DNA of 36,770 nt. Origin: an uncultured Bartonella sp. Lineage in GTDB: Bacteria; Pseudomonadota; Alphaproteobacteria; Rhizobiales; Rhizobiaceae. The notes beneath the pieces were generated by a model that had not been told where the DNA came from, did no database searches, and saw nothing but the letters and a program-made list of their open reading frames with translations. This document shows positions 1 through 11,823 of the stretch, in pieces; position 1 is the stretch's first letter; each line of letters opens with the position of its first letter. The stretch spans positions 1 through 36,770 of the forward strand of contig CAMLLT010000006.1 of NCBI GenBank assembly GCA_946480935.1, read 5' to 3'. The position numbers and the translations under genes are program-made.

Positions 1-222
1 AAATAGCCCCCAAAGCAACTCCGTTTATTAGTTGCTGAAAAAAATAATCCATTGAATGTGCGTCCCCTGTGTTATTTTTCCGTTTTTCACAATACCAACT
101 GTCAAGCCGAAATCAAATGACAGGAATACGGATTAACGCAATCAGACACGCTTTCATAGTATTTTTTAAATTTTCTAAATCTGCCTGGAGATAAAACAGT
201 TCAAGTTAGTTCAACCTGAAAT

Positions 223-1239
223 TTAATTTTTTAACTTTTCCGGATTCACCGATGTATCAACATGGGGAATGACCGACATACCGGGTATTAACCGATCAAT
301 GTATTTCTGGTCAGGGTCTATCTCGATGCGGACCGGAATGCGCTGGGCAACTTTGGTAAAGTTTCCGGTTGCGTTGTCGGGCTTCAAAACAGCAAATTCC
401 GAACCGGCCGCTGGCGAAAAGCGGGCAACATGTCCTTTGAGCTTATACCCGTCCAACGCATCAACCGAAAATTCCACCGGTTGTCCGGTTTTCATATTGG
501 CACATTGTGTTTCTTTGTAATTGGCGACAATCCAGACATCGTCGGGCACCACGGCCAGAAGCTGTGTTCCAGCCGTTACATATTGTCCGAGTTTGGCACC
601 GACTTCACCGACACGCCCGTCACGTGGTGAATAAATTTTGGTATGATCAAGATCTATTTTTGCAAGTTCAACCGCCGCTTCGGCACTTTCGACATCGGCC
701 TTCAAGCCTTCCCGATCAACAAGAATTTTCTTTAACGCCTGTGTTTTGACTTCAAGTTCCGCACTTTTTTGATCACGATCGGCACGGGCGGAATCTTCAC
801 TACTTTGCGATGACACGCCGCGTTGCGTTAATGGTTCAACACGTTTCCAGTTAAGCTCCGCCTTGGTAAAAGCAGCCTCTGCGGAGCGAATATCGGCTTT
901 CGCCGATTCTTCTTGTTGGTAGGAACTCGCCAATGCAGCCTTTTTTGAATCCAGTATGGCTATGGCCTGTTCCACTCTCTGTTTGAAAATGCGATCTTCT
1001 ATTTCGATAAGAAGCTCACCTTCTTTGACGCGCTCATAATCTTTAATCTTTACGCTCGAAATATTACCCGCCACTTGCGGGCTGATCATCGTCACAAAGC
1101 CTTTAACATAAGCATTATCTGTGGTTTCGATACTGCTGATAAAAGGAGGCAGTTGCCACGCCCATAATATCAATAATATCCCGCAAATACCGGCGATAAT
1201 GGAAACAGCCGTTGCTTTTGAACGTAAAAACCTTATCAT
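223..1239 (-). CDS. emrA: HlyD/EmrA-family membrane fusion protein (multidrug efflux periplasmic adaptor)
   Basis: 338 aa; N-terminal TM helix, then 'TTDNAYVKGFVTMISPQVAGNISSVKIKDYERVKEGELLIEIEDR' biotinyl-lipoyl-like half motif, coiled coil, second half motif 'DGRVGEVGAKLGQYVTAGTQLLAVVP'; directly downstream of an MFS gene. Confidence 0.9.
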   Translation of the reverse strand: MIRFLRSKATAVSIIAGICGILLILWAWQLPPFISSIETTDNAYVKGFVTMISPQVAGNISSVKIKDYERVKEGELLIEIEDRIFKQRVEQAIAILDSKKAALASSYQQEESAKADIRSAEAAFTKAELNWKRVEPLTQRGVSSQSSEDSARADRDQKSAELEVKTQALKKILVDREGLKADVESAEAAVELAKIDLDHTKIYSPRDGRVGEVGAKLGQYVTAGTQLLAVVPDDVWIVANYKETQCANMKTGQPVEFSVDALDGYKLKGHVARFSPAAGSEFAVLKPDNATGNFTKVAQRIPVRIEIDPDQKYIDRLIPGMSVIPHVDTSVNPEKLKN

Positions 1240-1270
1240 TCTCTTTCATCCGCATTTTAACGCCTGTTTT

Positions 1271-2920
1271 TCAGGCTGTTTGTGTCGATAACTGGACTTG
1301 TTTGTCACGAAAATTCTTATATCCACGCAAAGCCATTCTGATGAGCAGCATGACCAGAACAATAAGAGCGATACATGAATAAAGGCGGAACACATCATTA
1401 TAAGCCAGAACATTGGCCTCGAGTGTCGACCTTTTTGCTAATGCTGCAAGCCCCTCGCTATGTCGCAATACCGGATCACTGATCACGTGGGTATAGGCAT
1501 CCGAGAGCTGATTGACACCATTTGCGACAATCGGATTGCTCATCACAATTTGTTGGGTGAGGATATTTGAATGATATTTTTCAAATACAATTTGCAAACT
1601 GCCGAAAAACGCCGAACTCATCAGTCCGCCCGTATTTTGTGTAAACAGAAAGACTGCAATAAAGCTCAGAATATAGTTCGGTCCTCTGGCAATAGCGGTT
1701 GCCAGCCCCTTCGACATGGAAGGAGGCAAAAACAACGCATAGCCAACGCCAATCATTGCTTGACTTAATATCATCTGGTCCGGTCTTGTGAGGTTGGTTG
1801 CATGGCTATCCATGAAGGACCCGCCAGCAAGCAGGATAAGCGCAATGACGTGGAACAAATCCTCGCGGCCAGGCTTGAAAAATATAGCACATGAAAGGCC
1901 TCCAAGAACGGTACCAACAACCACGCCCGCATGCATAACTTCCATTTCACGGTTGAGCAGACCGAACAAATTAAAAAAATTGGAAGCCAATGTTGCCTGT
2001 TCCGACAGCAAAATTCTGAACATCAGAAGAACGATTGCAATGTGAAGCATTTCTTTGCTGAATAGCCAGCGCAAATCAATCAACGGATTTTTCCGGTTCA
2101 GTTCTATGACTGACGCGACCATAAGGCAGAAAACCGCAATAGCGAGCCACCACCCCATCCACGATACCTCGCGCCACCAATATAATCGTCCAACCGGCAT
2201 AATTGCCGCGTTAATTCCAAGACCGACAGCGATAAGTGCGTAGCTCACATAGTCCAATTTCTCGATCACTTTTGCTCGTTTGATTGGCGTTAAAGGCAAA
2301 TAGAAAATGCAAGCAAAACCGATAAGTGCAAGCCCCATTTCCAAAGCGAACAATGCGTGAAAGCCGGCATGATCGATCAATGCAGGTGAAACCAGCCTTG
2401 ATAGAGGAACAGCAAGAGCAATATTCATCAAGTTGAGACTTAAGCCCACAGTGCGCTTTTTGGCTGGCGCGAATGCTTCGATCATATAGAAAAAAGCAAG
2501 TGACGACATGGGTGCAGCCGCAATACCTGCGAAAAACCGGATAATAATTGCCGACTGCAAGCTTGTGACAAACAAATGCAATATACATGTCAATAAAAAG
2601 CCGATAATCGACAATTCGGCAAAAAGTCTCAAACCATATTGGTTTCTTATTTTGATAAGGAAAATAGACAGGCTGACATTGGGTGCCATATAAGCACCGA
2701 CAAGCCATGTCGTTTCCTCAACAGTTGCATGAAAAAAACCTGTGAGTTGGGTAATATTGGATTGCACCATATTGGCCCCAAGGCCATAGACCCATTGCAG
2801 AAGACTCGCTGCAAAAATATAAAGCAGACAGCGATGGATGGGACCGGCAAATACTTTGCCGGGATTGGGAAAGGGCGGTTCCCGTTCGTCATCGGGCAGT
2901 GGGAGAACGCCGGCGCTCAT
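1271..2920 (-). CDS. MFS transporter, DHA2/EmrB-like drug efflux permease
   Basis: 549 aa, about 14 hydrophobic segments, 'ETTWLVGAYMAPNVSLSIFL' early motif, genomic pairing with the EmrA-like adaptor. Confidence 0.85.
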   Translation of the reverse strand: MSAGVLPLPDDEREPPFPNPGKVFAGPIHRCLLYIFAASLLQWVYGLGANMVQSNITQLTGFFHATVEETTWLVGAYMAPNVSLSIFLIKIRNQYGLRLFAELSIIGFLLTCILHLFVTSLQSAIIIRFFAGIAAAPMSSLAFFYMIEAFAPAKKRTVGLSLNLMNIALAVPLSRLVSPALIDHAGFHALFALEMGLALIGFACIFYLPLTPIKRAKVIEKLDYVSYALIAVGLGINAAIMPVGRLYWWREVSWMGWWLAIAVFCLMVASVIELNRKNPLIDLRWLFSKEMLHIAIVLLMFRILLSEQATLASNFFNLFGLLNREMEVMHAGVVVGTVLGGLSCAIFFKPGREDLFHVIALILLAGGSFMDSHATNLTRPDQMILSQAMIGVGYALFLPPSMSKGLATAIARGPNYILSFIAVFLFTQNTGGLMSSAFFGSLQIVFEKYHSNILTQQIVMSNPIVANGVNQLSDAYTHVISDPVLRHSEGLAALAKRSTLEANVLAYNDVFRLYSCIALIVLVMLLIRMALRGYKNFRDKQVQLSTQTA

Positions 2921-3360
2921 GAACGGCCCTCTCTTTCAACCGCATTGGCGATATGTTGAAGAACACCCGTAGCATTTGTTATATTTTTGCCGTCAATGCC
3001 GGACATCACCTCATGACTGAGATGTACGGCATAAGTTTCTATTTCTTCGACTATTTTTCTCCCCTCAGGCGTTAAAGTAACGCGCTTGGCACGCCGGTCA
3101 TCTTCTGCAACATTTCGTAAAACCAGCCCCTGTTCTTCCAGTGCATCAATAAGCCTAACCAAAGTTGCATGTTCAATGCCCAATTCCTCAGCCAAATTTT
3201 TCTGGAAAAAATCGTCCTGATCTTTCAGAGCCGACAAGGTAAGTGCGCGGGCCAAGGTCAGACCGTGCTGGCGGATACGCGCGTCCAGCAAATTTCGCAA
3301 TTTACGGCTGACTTTGAATAACAAATCAATAAACAGCACTGATTGAGTGGCGTTTTTCAT
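2917..3360 (-). CDS. MarR-family transcriptional regulator
   Basis: 147 aa with winged-helix pattern 'LAEELGIEHATLVRLIDALEEQGLVLRNVAEDDRRAKRVTLTPEGRK'; stop overlaps the MFS start (ATGA). Confidence 0.92.
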   Translation of the reverse strand: MKNATQSVLFIDLLFKVSRKLRNLLDARIRQHGLTLARALTLSALKDQDDFFQKNLAEELGIEHATLVRLIDALEEQGLVLRNVAEDDRRAKRVTLTPEGRKIVEEIETYAVHLSHEVMSGIDGKNITNATGVLQHIANAVEREGRS

Positions 3361-3386
3361 GAACTCATCCAGAGAATTTATGTAGT

Positions 3387-3773
3387 ATGCTAATGATTAT
3401 GATGCGACATATATTAGTCCGCGAATTTATTAGCAATTCACTTCTTTATTTCTCACAAAGGGTTGAACCGGTTACCAATTCCAGCAAACACTTGCTTATA
3501 GCAATTCCGATTTCTTTTGGCGGGAATCGTTATCAATCAGGATGTTTTTCAGCAGGAGAAACTGATGAAACCGTTTCTTATGCTTCAACCAATGATTGTG
3601 ACGTTTATGAGGCAATCATAAACAACGAACCAATAAATATTCGCGACCGAATTTACTTTTTCGAATTTTTGAATATTTCCGATCTCGAATTCGCGTTTGA
3701 AAGAACCGGAATTTTGGGCATTGCATTATCGTTCGTGATGTTTGATTTCCGACGTTTCACGAGAAGATATTAA
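3387..3773 (+). CDS. uncharacterised ORF, possibly spurious
   Basis: 128 aa open frame divergent from marR, followed by a hairpin plus T-tract at 3834-3865; no recognised domain. Confidence 0.2.
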   Translation: MLMIMMRHILVREFISNSLLYFSQRVEPVTNSSKHLLIAIPISFGGNRYQSGCFSAGETDETVSYASTNDCDVYEAIINNEPINIRDRIYFFEFLNISDLEFAFERTGILGIALSFVMFDFRRFTRRY

Positions 3774-3833
3774 TTGCATGAAATTCATCGCACATTTTGT
3801 TGAAATACCAGACTCGATATTATTTCAAATGCG

Positions 3834-3865
3834 CTATTATTTGTTGTTTTAAATAATAGTTTTTT
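3834..3865 (+). terminator. candidate AT-rich intrinsic terminator
   Basis: CTATTATTT-GTTGTTTT-AAATAATAG (9 bp arms) followed directly by six T. Confidence 0.4.
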
Positions 3866-4251
3866 AGTCCTAAAATTATATAAATTTTTTTCTAATTTTG
3901 TAAAAAAATATTTTTTCTAAAATATTTCGAAAGTTACTATATTACAGATATAACTAAGCGTTTTTCTATTTATATCCGAAGGATATAACAGGCAAAGGAA
4001 CTCATAGAACCCCATAAAACAGAATGAATACACCCTATAATCGACGCATTATATATCGCGTTGCGCAGTCAATAATGCAGCAATCGGCTTGCATTGCAGT
4101 TGGTAACAACATCAATACTGCCATTCTTCCTTTGCATGAGCTATTTTTATCAGCTGCCGGAGGTTCCCGAAGTCGTTCAATCGAAGCGTGAATAAAAAGC
4201 CCGAATTGACAAACAAGAAAATCAAACCGGATAAAGAGTTCGTTTGGTAGG

Positions 4252-4677
4252 GTGGGTAAGGCCAAAAGAAAAGTGAACGAGATAAAAGATCCGTGCTTCA
4301 AACTATTGAAACGTGATGGAAAAGCGCTTGTCTTTCCTATGCCGAATGGGCGTACCAAAAACGCCTCAGCCGATTATCCGCCAGCCATTCAAATCCGTTC
4401 TTCAAGCAAACCTCATTCTACTGTCTATAGAGAATGCTTTGCCGCTTATGATGTGTTAGAAAACAATGTTTTAGCTACCTCCGGAATTTATCCTAAGTGC
4501 GTCAATCATTCGGAAGCCGTCTCTAATGAATGCAATCAAATCCCTGAAACGAGATTTTCTGGAAACCGGAAAAGCGGCATAAACAGCGCCATCGCAGCGT
4601 TTTTAAACGTCGCTTTCAATTCTATTCCCTGGAGCGTGCATGGCGCTTCCATGAAAGAAGGCGGGACAATTGCCTGA
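4252..4677 (+). CDS. uncharacterised ORF, possibly spurious or a gene remnant
   Basis: 141 aa open frame with GTG start, basic N-terminus, no recognised domain; lies in an otherwise non-coding AT-rich region. Confidence 0.18.
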   Translation: MGKAKRKVNEIKDPCFKLLKRDGKALVFPMPNGRTKNASADYPPAIQIRSSSKPHSTVYRECFAAYDVLENNVLATSGIYPKCVNHSEAVSNECNQIPETRFSGNRKSGINSAIAAFLNVAFNSIPWSVHGASMKEGGTIA

Positions 4678-5180
4678 AATTATAATTCACAAAGATGAAT
4701 TGATCGTATTTTTTTGCTCTAACGATACAATCAATTAACATATTTTTTAATATCGTGGTCTGAATTTTTTATTTATATAATATATTTATATAAGTTTTCA
4801 TATTTATTTTATCTTTTATAAAAAATAGGAAATATCTTTTACAATCAAACCTATTACCTATTGTTCTATCTGTTTTTTGTGAACAGATATCTATTTAAAA
4901 ACCTCAGAAGTGCTTTATTGTTACAATTTATTCAATAACGAATATCAGTTTTCCGAGCGGCCTCGAATATTGAAAACTGCAGAAGTGAAGCGGGTTTCTT
5001 GTTCGACGAATGAATAGCTTTTGGGGCGTCTACTCTATGGATTATTAAATTCTATAACGCATTGATTTTGATGAATGTGCGTTACGCTAAAACAACGCTA
5101 AAAATCCTGAACCTTTTCAATATTTCCTGAACAAAAAGAAAAAAGGAAAAAGGCGGTCAACAATAAAGAAAAACTAACAA

Positions 5181-5585
5181 TCAGATTGTGGAGATGACGT
5201 TCTGTATAGATGTCAATTGATGAATAAAGTCTTCTGCCTTGTTGCGTGCTTCATCATTCTCGGCACCTTCAAAGACATCGCGCGCTTCATTAATACGGCG
5301 CTCCAGATCGCTTTCATCGAATTTTTCAACGGAAACGGCTGATTCAGCTAATAAAGAACACCCTTGACGATTAATATCAGCGAAACCGCCATAAACAACA
5401 AATGACAATTGGCCGGTTGCCGATTTTACTGTAATAATTCCGGGGGTTACCGCGGTCATAACAGGAGAGTGATCAGGAAGAACGGTCATATAGCCTTCAC
5501 TTCCCGGCAAGACAACTTCTGTTGCTTTTTCCGAAAGTAGCAATTGTTCTGGAGAAACCAGCTCAAATAAAAATGATTTAGCCAT
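5181..5585 (-). CDS. atpC: F0F1 ATP synthase subunit epsilon
   Basis: 'FELVSPEQLLLSEKATEVVLPGSEGYMTVLPDHSPVMTAVTPGIITV' epsilon signature; ATG start MAKSFLF chosen inside the longer GTG-start ORF. Confidence 0.96.
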   Translation of the reverse strand: MAKSFLFELVSPEQLLLSEKATEVVLPGSEGYMTVLPDHSPVMTAVTPGIITVKSATGQLSFVVYGGFADINRQGCSLLAESAVSVEKFDESDLERRINEARDVFEGAENDEARNKAEDFIHQLTSIQNVISTI

Positions 5586-5659
5586 ATCTTTCGTCACCTT
5601 ACCCTAAAGATAATCAGTAAAATCCGCAAAAGTCCAAAAAGACCTGAAGATTTCAAACT

Positions 5660-5708
5660 ATTTGCAGTGCAAAAATAAATTTTCCCCAAAGGGCAAGGCA
5701 CTGCAAAT
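5660..5708 (-). other. RNA hairpin in the atpD-atpC spacer (proximal to atpC)
   Basis: On the - strand ATTTGCAGTGC ... GCACTGCAAAT, 11 bp perfect arms, 27 nt loop. Confidence 0.6.
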
Positions 5709-5740
5709 GGCTCTGTCGCCAATAGAAAGGCGACAGAACC
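5709..5740 (-). other. RNA hairpin 7 nt after the atpD stop codon
   Basis: On the - strand GGTTCTGTCGCC-TTTCTATT-GGCGACAGAGCC: 12 pairs including one U-G wobble, 8 nt loop; the + strand version has a C-A mismatch. Confidence 0.65.
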
Positions 5741-5747
5741 CATTCAA

Positions 5748-7379
<1,632 letters not shown>

Positions 7380-7391
7380 TTACCTTCCATA

Positions 7392-8279
7392 TTAGAGCGC
7401 TTCTGCGCCCGCAATAATTTCAATCAGTTCTGTCGTGATCTGAGCCTGACGTTGACGGTTATAAGTGACCGACAGTTTATTGATCATCTCACCGGCATTA
7501 CGCGTTGCATTATCCATCGCACTCATCTTGGCACCCATTTCTCCGGCACCGTTTTCAAGCAGTGCCCGAAAAACTTGTACACCAATATTGCGCGGGATAA
7601 GTGTATTCAGGATTGTTGCGGCGTCAGGTTCATACGAATAAACGGCAGGAACAACTGCTTTCTCCTGTGTATCTTCGTTCTCATCTTCTTTCGGAGCCGG
7701 AATAAGTTGTTGGGTAGTTGGCTGCTGATTGATGACTGACACGAATTCGGAATAGAACAATGTGCAGACATCAAATTCGTCTTTTTTGAACAATTCAATT
7801 ATTTTATCCGCAATGTTTTTAGCGTGCGAATAATTGAGGTGTTTGGCTTCCCTCAGGCTGACATGGTCGATGATATATTGACCGAAATCGCGATGCAAAA
7901 TATCGAAGCCTTTTTTACCCACAGTGAGTATTTTTACATGTTTACCCTGAACGAGCAGTGCCTTGATATGCTCGATTGCATGGCGGGCAATTTGCGAATT
8001 AAAACCGCCACACAGTCCACGCTCTGCTGTACAGACCACGAGAAGATGCACATCATCTTTCCCGTTGCCTACCATCAATTTCGGCGCATCTTCTGCACCG
8101 ATATGAGAAGCCAGATCGGTAAGCACCGCGGCCATACGTTGTGCATACGGACGCGCTGCTTCTGCCGCCTCTTCTGCGCGACGCAGCTTAGCCGCAGCGA
8201 CCATTTGCATCGCACGGGTTATTTTCTGCGTCGCCTTAACCGAGGCGATACGATCTCTAAGATCTTTTAGCGAAGCCAT
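7392..8279 (-). CDS. atpG: F0F1 ATP synthase subunit gamma
   Basis: '[46 protein letters not shown]' and C-terminal '[41 protein letters not shown]'. Confidence 0.98.
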   Translation of the reverse strand: MASLKDLRDRIASVKATQKITRAMQMVAAAKLRRAEEAAEAARPYAQRMAAVLTDLASHIGAEDAPKLMVGNGKDDVHLLVVCTAERGLCGGFNSQIARHAIEHIKALLVQGKHVKILTVGKKGFDILHRDFGQYIIDHVSLREAKHLNYSHAKNIADKIIELFKKDEFDVCTLFYSEFVSVINQQPTTQQLIPAPKEDENEDTQEKAVVPAVYSYEPDAATILNTLIPRNIGVQVFRALLENGAGEMGAKMSAMDNATRNAGEMINKLSVTYNRQRQAQITTELIEIIAGAEAL

Positions 8280-8299
8280 TAAACCGTCCCATCATCAGA

Positions 8300-9829
8300 T
8301 CAAGAAAAGTTCTTGGAATAAGCTTGTAAAACTGTTGTCAACCGGTTCTTCAGCTCATCAGACAACTTCTGTTCGTTGCGGATACCATCAAGAATATCCG
8401 TATGGTCGGTGCGCATCAGTGCCAGAAATCCTTGTTCGAATTTGCTAACCTGATTGACAGCAATCTTGTCGAGATAGCCATTTACACCGGCAAAGATAAC
8501 AACAACTTGTTCCTCTGTCTTCAACGGCGAAAATTGTGGCTGTTTCAACAGCTCGGTCAACCGCGCACCACGATTAAGCAGACGCTGGGTCGATGCATCG
8601 AGATCAGAGCCGAATTGGGCAAAAGCGGCCATTTCACGATATTGGGCAAGTTCGCCCTTGATCGAACCTGCAACCTGCTTCATTGCTTTAATTTGCGCAG
8701 CAGAACCAACACGGGAAACCGACAGACCAACATTCACTGCCGGACGGATACCTTGATAGAACAGGTTCGTTTCAAGGAAAATCTGACCATCGGTAATCGA
8801 AATCACATTGGTCGGAATATAGGCTGATACGTCATTTGCCTGTGTTTCAATAACAGGAAGTGCTGTCAGCGAACCGGCACCATGGGCATCGTTCATCTTG
8901 GCCGCGCGTTCAAGCAAACGCGAATGCAAGTAAAAAACATCGCCAGGATAAGCTTCACGCCCCGGCGGGCGACGCAGCAACAAAGACATCTGGCGATAAG
9001 CCACAGCCTGTTTTGACAAATCGTCGTAACCAATCAAAGCATGCTTGCCGTTATCACGGAAATATTCACCAATTGCACAACCGGCAAATGGCGCAATAAA
9101 TTGCATCGGAGCCGGTTCGGAAGCGGTCGCAGCAACAATGATCGAATATTCCAGCGCGCCGCGTTCTTCCAGAGCCTTCACAAAACGGGCAACAGTCGAA
9201 CGTTTCTGGCCAACCGCAACATAGACACAATAAAGTTTATCTTTTTCGATATTCTTGTCATGTGCCGGCTTCTGGTTAAGAAATGTATCAAGCAAAATTG
9301 CCGTTTTACCGGTTTGACGGTCACCGATCACCAACTCGCGCTGACCACGCCCGATCGGAATAAGTGCATCAATTGCCTTAAGACCAGTTGACATCGGCTC
9401 ATGAACCGATTTACGCGGGATGATTCCTGGAGCCTTGACATCAACACGACGACGTTCTTTGGCATTGATTGGACCTTTACCGTCAATCGGGTTTCCCAGA
9501 GCATCCACAACGCGACCAAGAAGTTCCGGACCAACAGGAACATCAACGATGGTTTTCGTGCGCTTGACCGTATCACCTTCGCAAATGTCGCGGTCCGAAC
9601 CGAAAATAACAACACCGACATTATCACTTTCGAGGTTAAGCGCCATACCACGTACGCCACCGGGAAACTCGACCATTTCACCGGCCTGAACATTATCCAA
9701 GCCATAAACACGGGCGATACCGTCACCCACAGACAGAACCTGACCGACTTCGGAAACTTCGGCTTCTTTACCGAAATTTTCGATTTGACTTTTCAGGATT
9801 TTAGATATTTCCGACGGTTTAATATCCAT
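8300..9829 (-). CDS. atpA: F0F1 ATP synthase subunit alpha
   Basis: '[19 protein letters not shown]', 'SISDGQIFLE'-like '[38 protein letters not shown]'. Confidence 0.98.
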   Translation of the reverse strand: MDIKPSEISKILKSQIENFGKEAEVSEVGQVLSVGDGIARVYGLDNVQAGEMVEFPGGVRGMALNLESDNVGVVIFGSDRDICEGDTVKRTKTIVDVPVGPELLGRVVDALGNPIDGKGPINAKERRRVDVKAPGIIPRKSVHEPMSTGLKAIDALIPIGRGQRELVIGDRQTGKTAILLDTFLNQKPAHDKNIEKDKLYCVYVAVGQKRSTVARFVKALEERGALEYSIIVAATASEPAPMQFIAPFAGCAIGEYFRDNGKHALIGYDDLSKQAVAYRQMSLLLRRPPGREAYPGDVFYLHSRLLERAAKMNDAHGAGSLTALPVIETQANDVSAYIPTNVISITDGQIFLETNLFYQGIRPAVNVGLSVSRVGSAAQIKAMKQVAGSIKGELAQYREMAAFAQFGSDLDASTQRLLNRGARLTELLKQPQFSPLKTEEQVVVIFAGVNGYLDKIAVNQVSKFEQGFLALMRTDHTDILDGIRNEQKLSDELKNRLTTVLQAYSKNFS

Positions 9830-10404
9830 CAGCCGACCTCTTTCAGTGCAAGCTTAAGCGAAAACAATTTCGATGACAGTGACGTATCAATCTGACGCGA
9901 ACCGAGTCGGACGATAAGGCCACCCAATATATCCGGATTTACGGTTTTATGCAGGGTCACATCTTTACCTGCTACGGTTTTTAACGTTGCTTTCAACTCT
10001 TTTTCCTGAGCTGAAGTCAATTCCTGTGCCGAAACCACTTCCGCCGATATTTCTCCGCGGAATTTGGCTGCCATAACATGATAGGCAGAAACAATGGCCG
10101 GCAATACAAAAAGCCGTCTATTGGATGCGACGACACATAAAAAATTGGCAACATAACGACTGGTGGCGTTTTTATCCATCCCAGCTTCTTTACAAAGAGA
10201 AGCAACCGCCTTTTCTTGCTCAACCGATGAAAAAACCGGACTGAAGACCAGACGTTTTAAATCGTCATTTGATTCGATTAATGAAAGGCATGAAGATAGT
10301 TCTTTTTCTACAGCATCGACACATTTGGCTTCTCGTGCGAGATCAAAAAGTGATGCAGCATAACGCTCGGCTACTGCAGATGTAAGCGAAGACGACTTTG
10401 ACAC
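9829..10404 (-). CDS. atpH: F0F1 ATP synthase subunit delta
   Basis: '[13 protein letters not shown]' N-terminus, '[23 protein letters not shown]' C-terminus; first gene of the operon. Confidence 0.96.
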   Translation of the reverse strand: MSKSSSLTSAVAERYAASLFDLAREAKCVDAVEKELSSCLSLIESNDDLKRLVFSPVFSSVEQEKAVASLCKEAGMDKNATSRYVANFLCVVASNRRLFVLPAIVSAYHVMAAKFRGEISAEVVSAQELTSAQEKELKATLKTVAGKDVTLHKTVNPDILGGLIVRLGSRQIDTSLSSKLFSLKLALKEVG

Positions 10405-10601
10405 TCTATCCTGTCTTTCCCCTTAGCAGAGAGTTGACTTTAAAAAACTGCCAACTCGGTAATGCCAGATAACTTTTCCCGTTGTCGGTATGCAACCGCT
10501 ATTTAAATATTAAAAGTTGATAGGCATCTAGCATACACAATTGAGACTCGCAACACCGCAACAGGCTGCTTTTTAAAACTATGCCTTATTTTTTTTAATA
10601 T

Positions 10602-10994
10602 TTAAGCTACAAAACCGAAAGCATAAACAAAACTGGCTATTGCAAACACTATTTCGATCAATAGCGCAATGACATTAAAGCCAGAAAAGCTTTTGTCAAT
10701 TACAAATGAGACAAGCCGTCCGACAATGCAAAAAAATACCGCCAAAAAGAGTGCAACCGCTAAAAAAGGTTGTGCAAACAATAAATAGCTAATTCCCAAG
10801 CCGAGAGGGACCCCGCCCATATTGCCGCGCACCGCAGCAAGAAGTGAAGCTGATTCTTGTTGCGGATAAGTCCAGAACATCCGCATCGCAATTTTCGGCC
10901 AGATTAAATAGAACAGACCTACCAGAACAAAACCCCAAGCCACAAACCATGCAAGCCACTCTCCGCAACTTTGGGGAAAGTAAAGTTCAACCAT
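10602..10994 (-). CDS. uncharacterised integral membrane protein
   Basis: 130 aa, about four hydrophobic segments, 'FYLIWPKIAMRMFWTYPQQESASLLAAVRGNMGGVPLGLGISYLL'. Confidence 0.65.
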   Translation of the reverse strand: MVELYFPQSCGEWLAWFVAWGFVLVGLFYLIWPKIAMRMFWTYPQQESASLLAAVRGNMGGVPLGLGISYLLFAQPFLAVALFLAVFFCIVGRLVSFVIDKSFSGFNVIALLIEIVFAIASFVYAFGFVA

Positions 10995-11094
10995 CGTTAC
11001 CTACCTTCAAATCCTGCAACGGCCAAATTTTTCAACCGTTTACGCAATAAGTTCTATATGCACGCTTTTTTTAAAAAGAAAACGGATCCCAATA

Positions 11095-11736
11095 TTATTG
11101 TGCCGGACCTGAAAGAAAATTTTCTTCTCCGGTCGGATCTTTCAGACAATTGTCTTGCAATATTTTTTCAATGTCCTGAGGTACCGATTTGATCTTTGCT
11201 GTATTTGTTTCCTTGAATGTATCAAAAGCCGATGAGGCTACCGTGTCACCTGTCTCGATCAATGCTTTATCCATCAAAGCATCATTGTTTTCCATACGCA
11301 CCTCGACAACTTCGGCAGAAAGATCAAGTGCACGTGCCGTCTCTATCATATCGCGACGCTGGCTCAGGGTGGTTATCATACGTGTAGCCACCGGCCCCGG
11401 TTCGGCTCGGCCGTTAATACTCAATCCTTTTTCGAGTTGATAAACTTCATTCAGAATGTGATCATATTGCTGGACAATATTCATATAGACCCATTGTCTG
11501 GCTTTGGACGAAGGCTTTTTACATGATTTCATCATAGTGTTTGCCGGTTCATCAATCATCGGCATAAATACTTTGTCCGATTCTTTGAGCATACTATAAG
11601 CAAAGACAAAAACCGTAACATCGGCACTTTTCTTATTGTTCTGGCTATCATGTCCGATGACATCGGAAACTGATTGGGAAAAAACCGGACCGGTCGAAAA
11701 CAGTAACGCCGACAATATCAATAAAAAACGCATCAT
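11095..11736 (-). CDS. uncharacterised secreted/periplasmic protein
   Basis: Start at MMRFLL gives signal peptide 'MMRFLLILSALLFSTGPVFSQS'; two cysteines; no family recognised. Confidence 0.65.
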   Translation of the reverse strand: MMRFLLILSALLFSTGPVFSQSVSDVIGHDSQNNKKSADVTVFVFAYSMLKESDKVFMPMIDEPANTMMKSCKKPSSKARQWVYMNIVQQYDHILNEVYQLEKGLSINGRAEPGPVATRMITTLSQRRDMIETARALDLSAEVVEVRMENNDALMDKALIETGDTVASSAFDTFKETNTAKIKSVPQDIEKILQDNCLKDPTGEENFLSGPAQ

Positions 11737-11823
11737 TCCAAACCTCTGAAACGATTGATCTATGCCAAACAGACTATCTGCCACATTGTTACTATTTGCC
11801 CCGTTCAGCGAGAAGCACGGACA

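Noticed and set aside
2211-2708. 165 aa - strand ORF inside the MFS gene
   Set aside because: Overlaps the MFS transporter in another frame; low-complexity, Cys/Arg-rich shadow frame
3971-3987. TATATCC-GAA-GGATATA mini hairpin
   Set aside because: 7 bp AT-rich stem in AT-rich DNA, not distinguishable from chance
4035-4358. 107 aa - strand ORF in the AT-rich region
   Set aside because: Overlaps the 4252-4677 ORF antisense; no domain or start-site support for either, so not called
9328-9895. ORFs of 132, 164 and 89 aa opposite or overlapping atpA
   Set aside because: Shadow ORFs of atpA; no independent domain evidence
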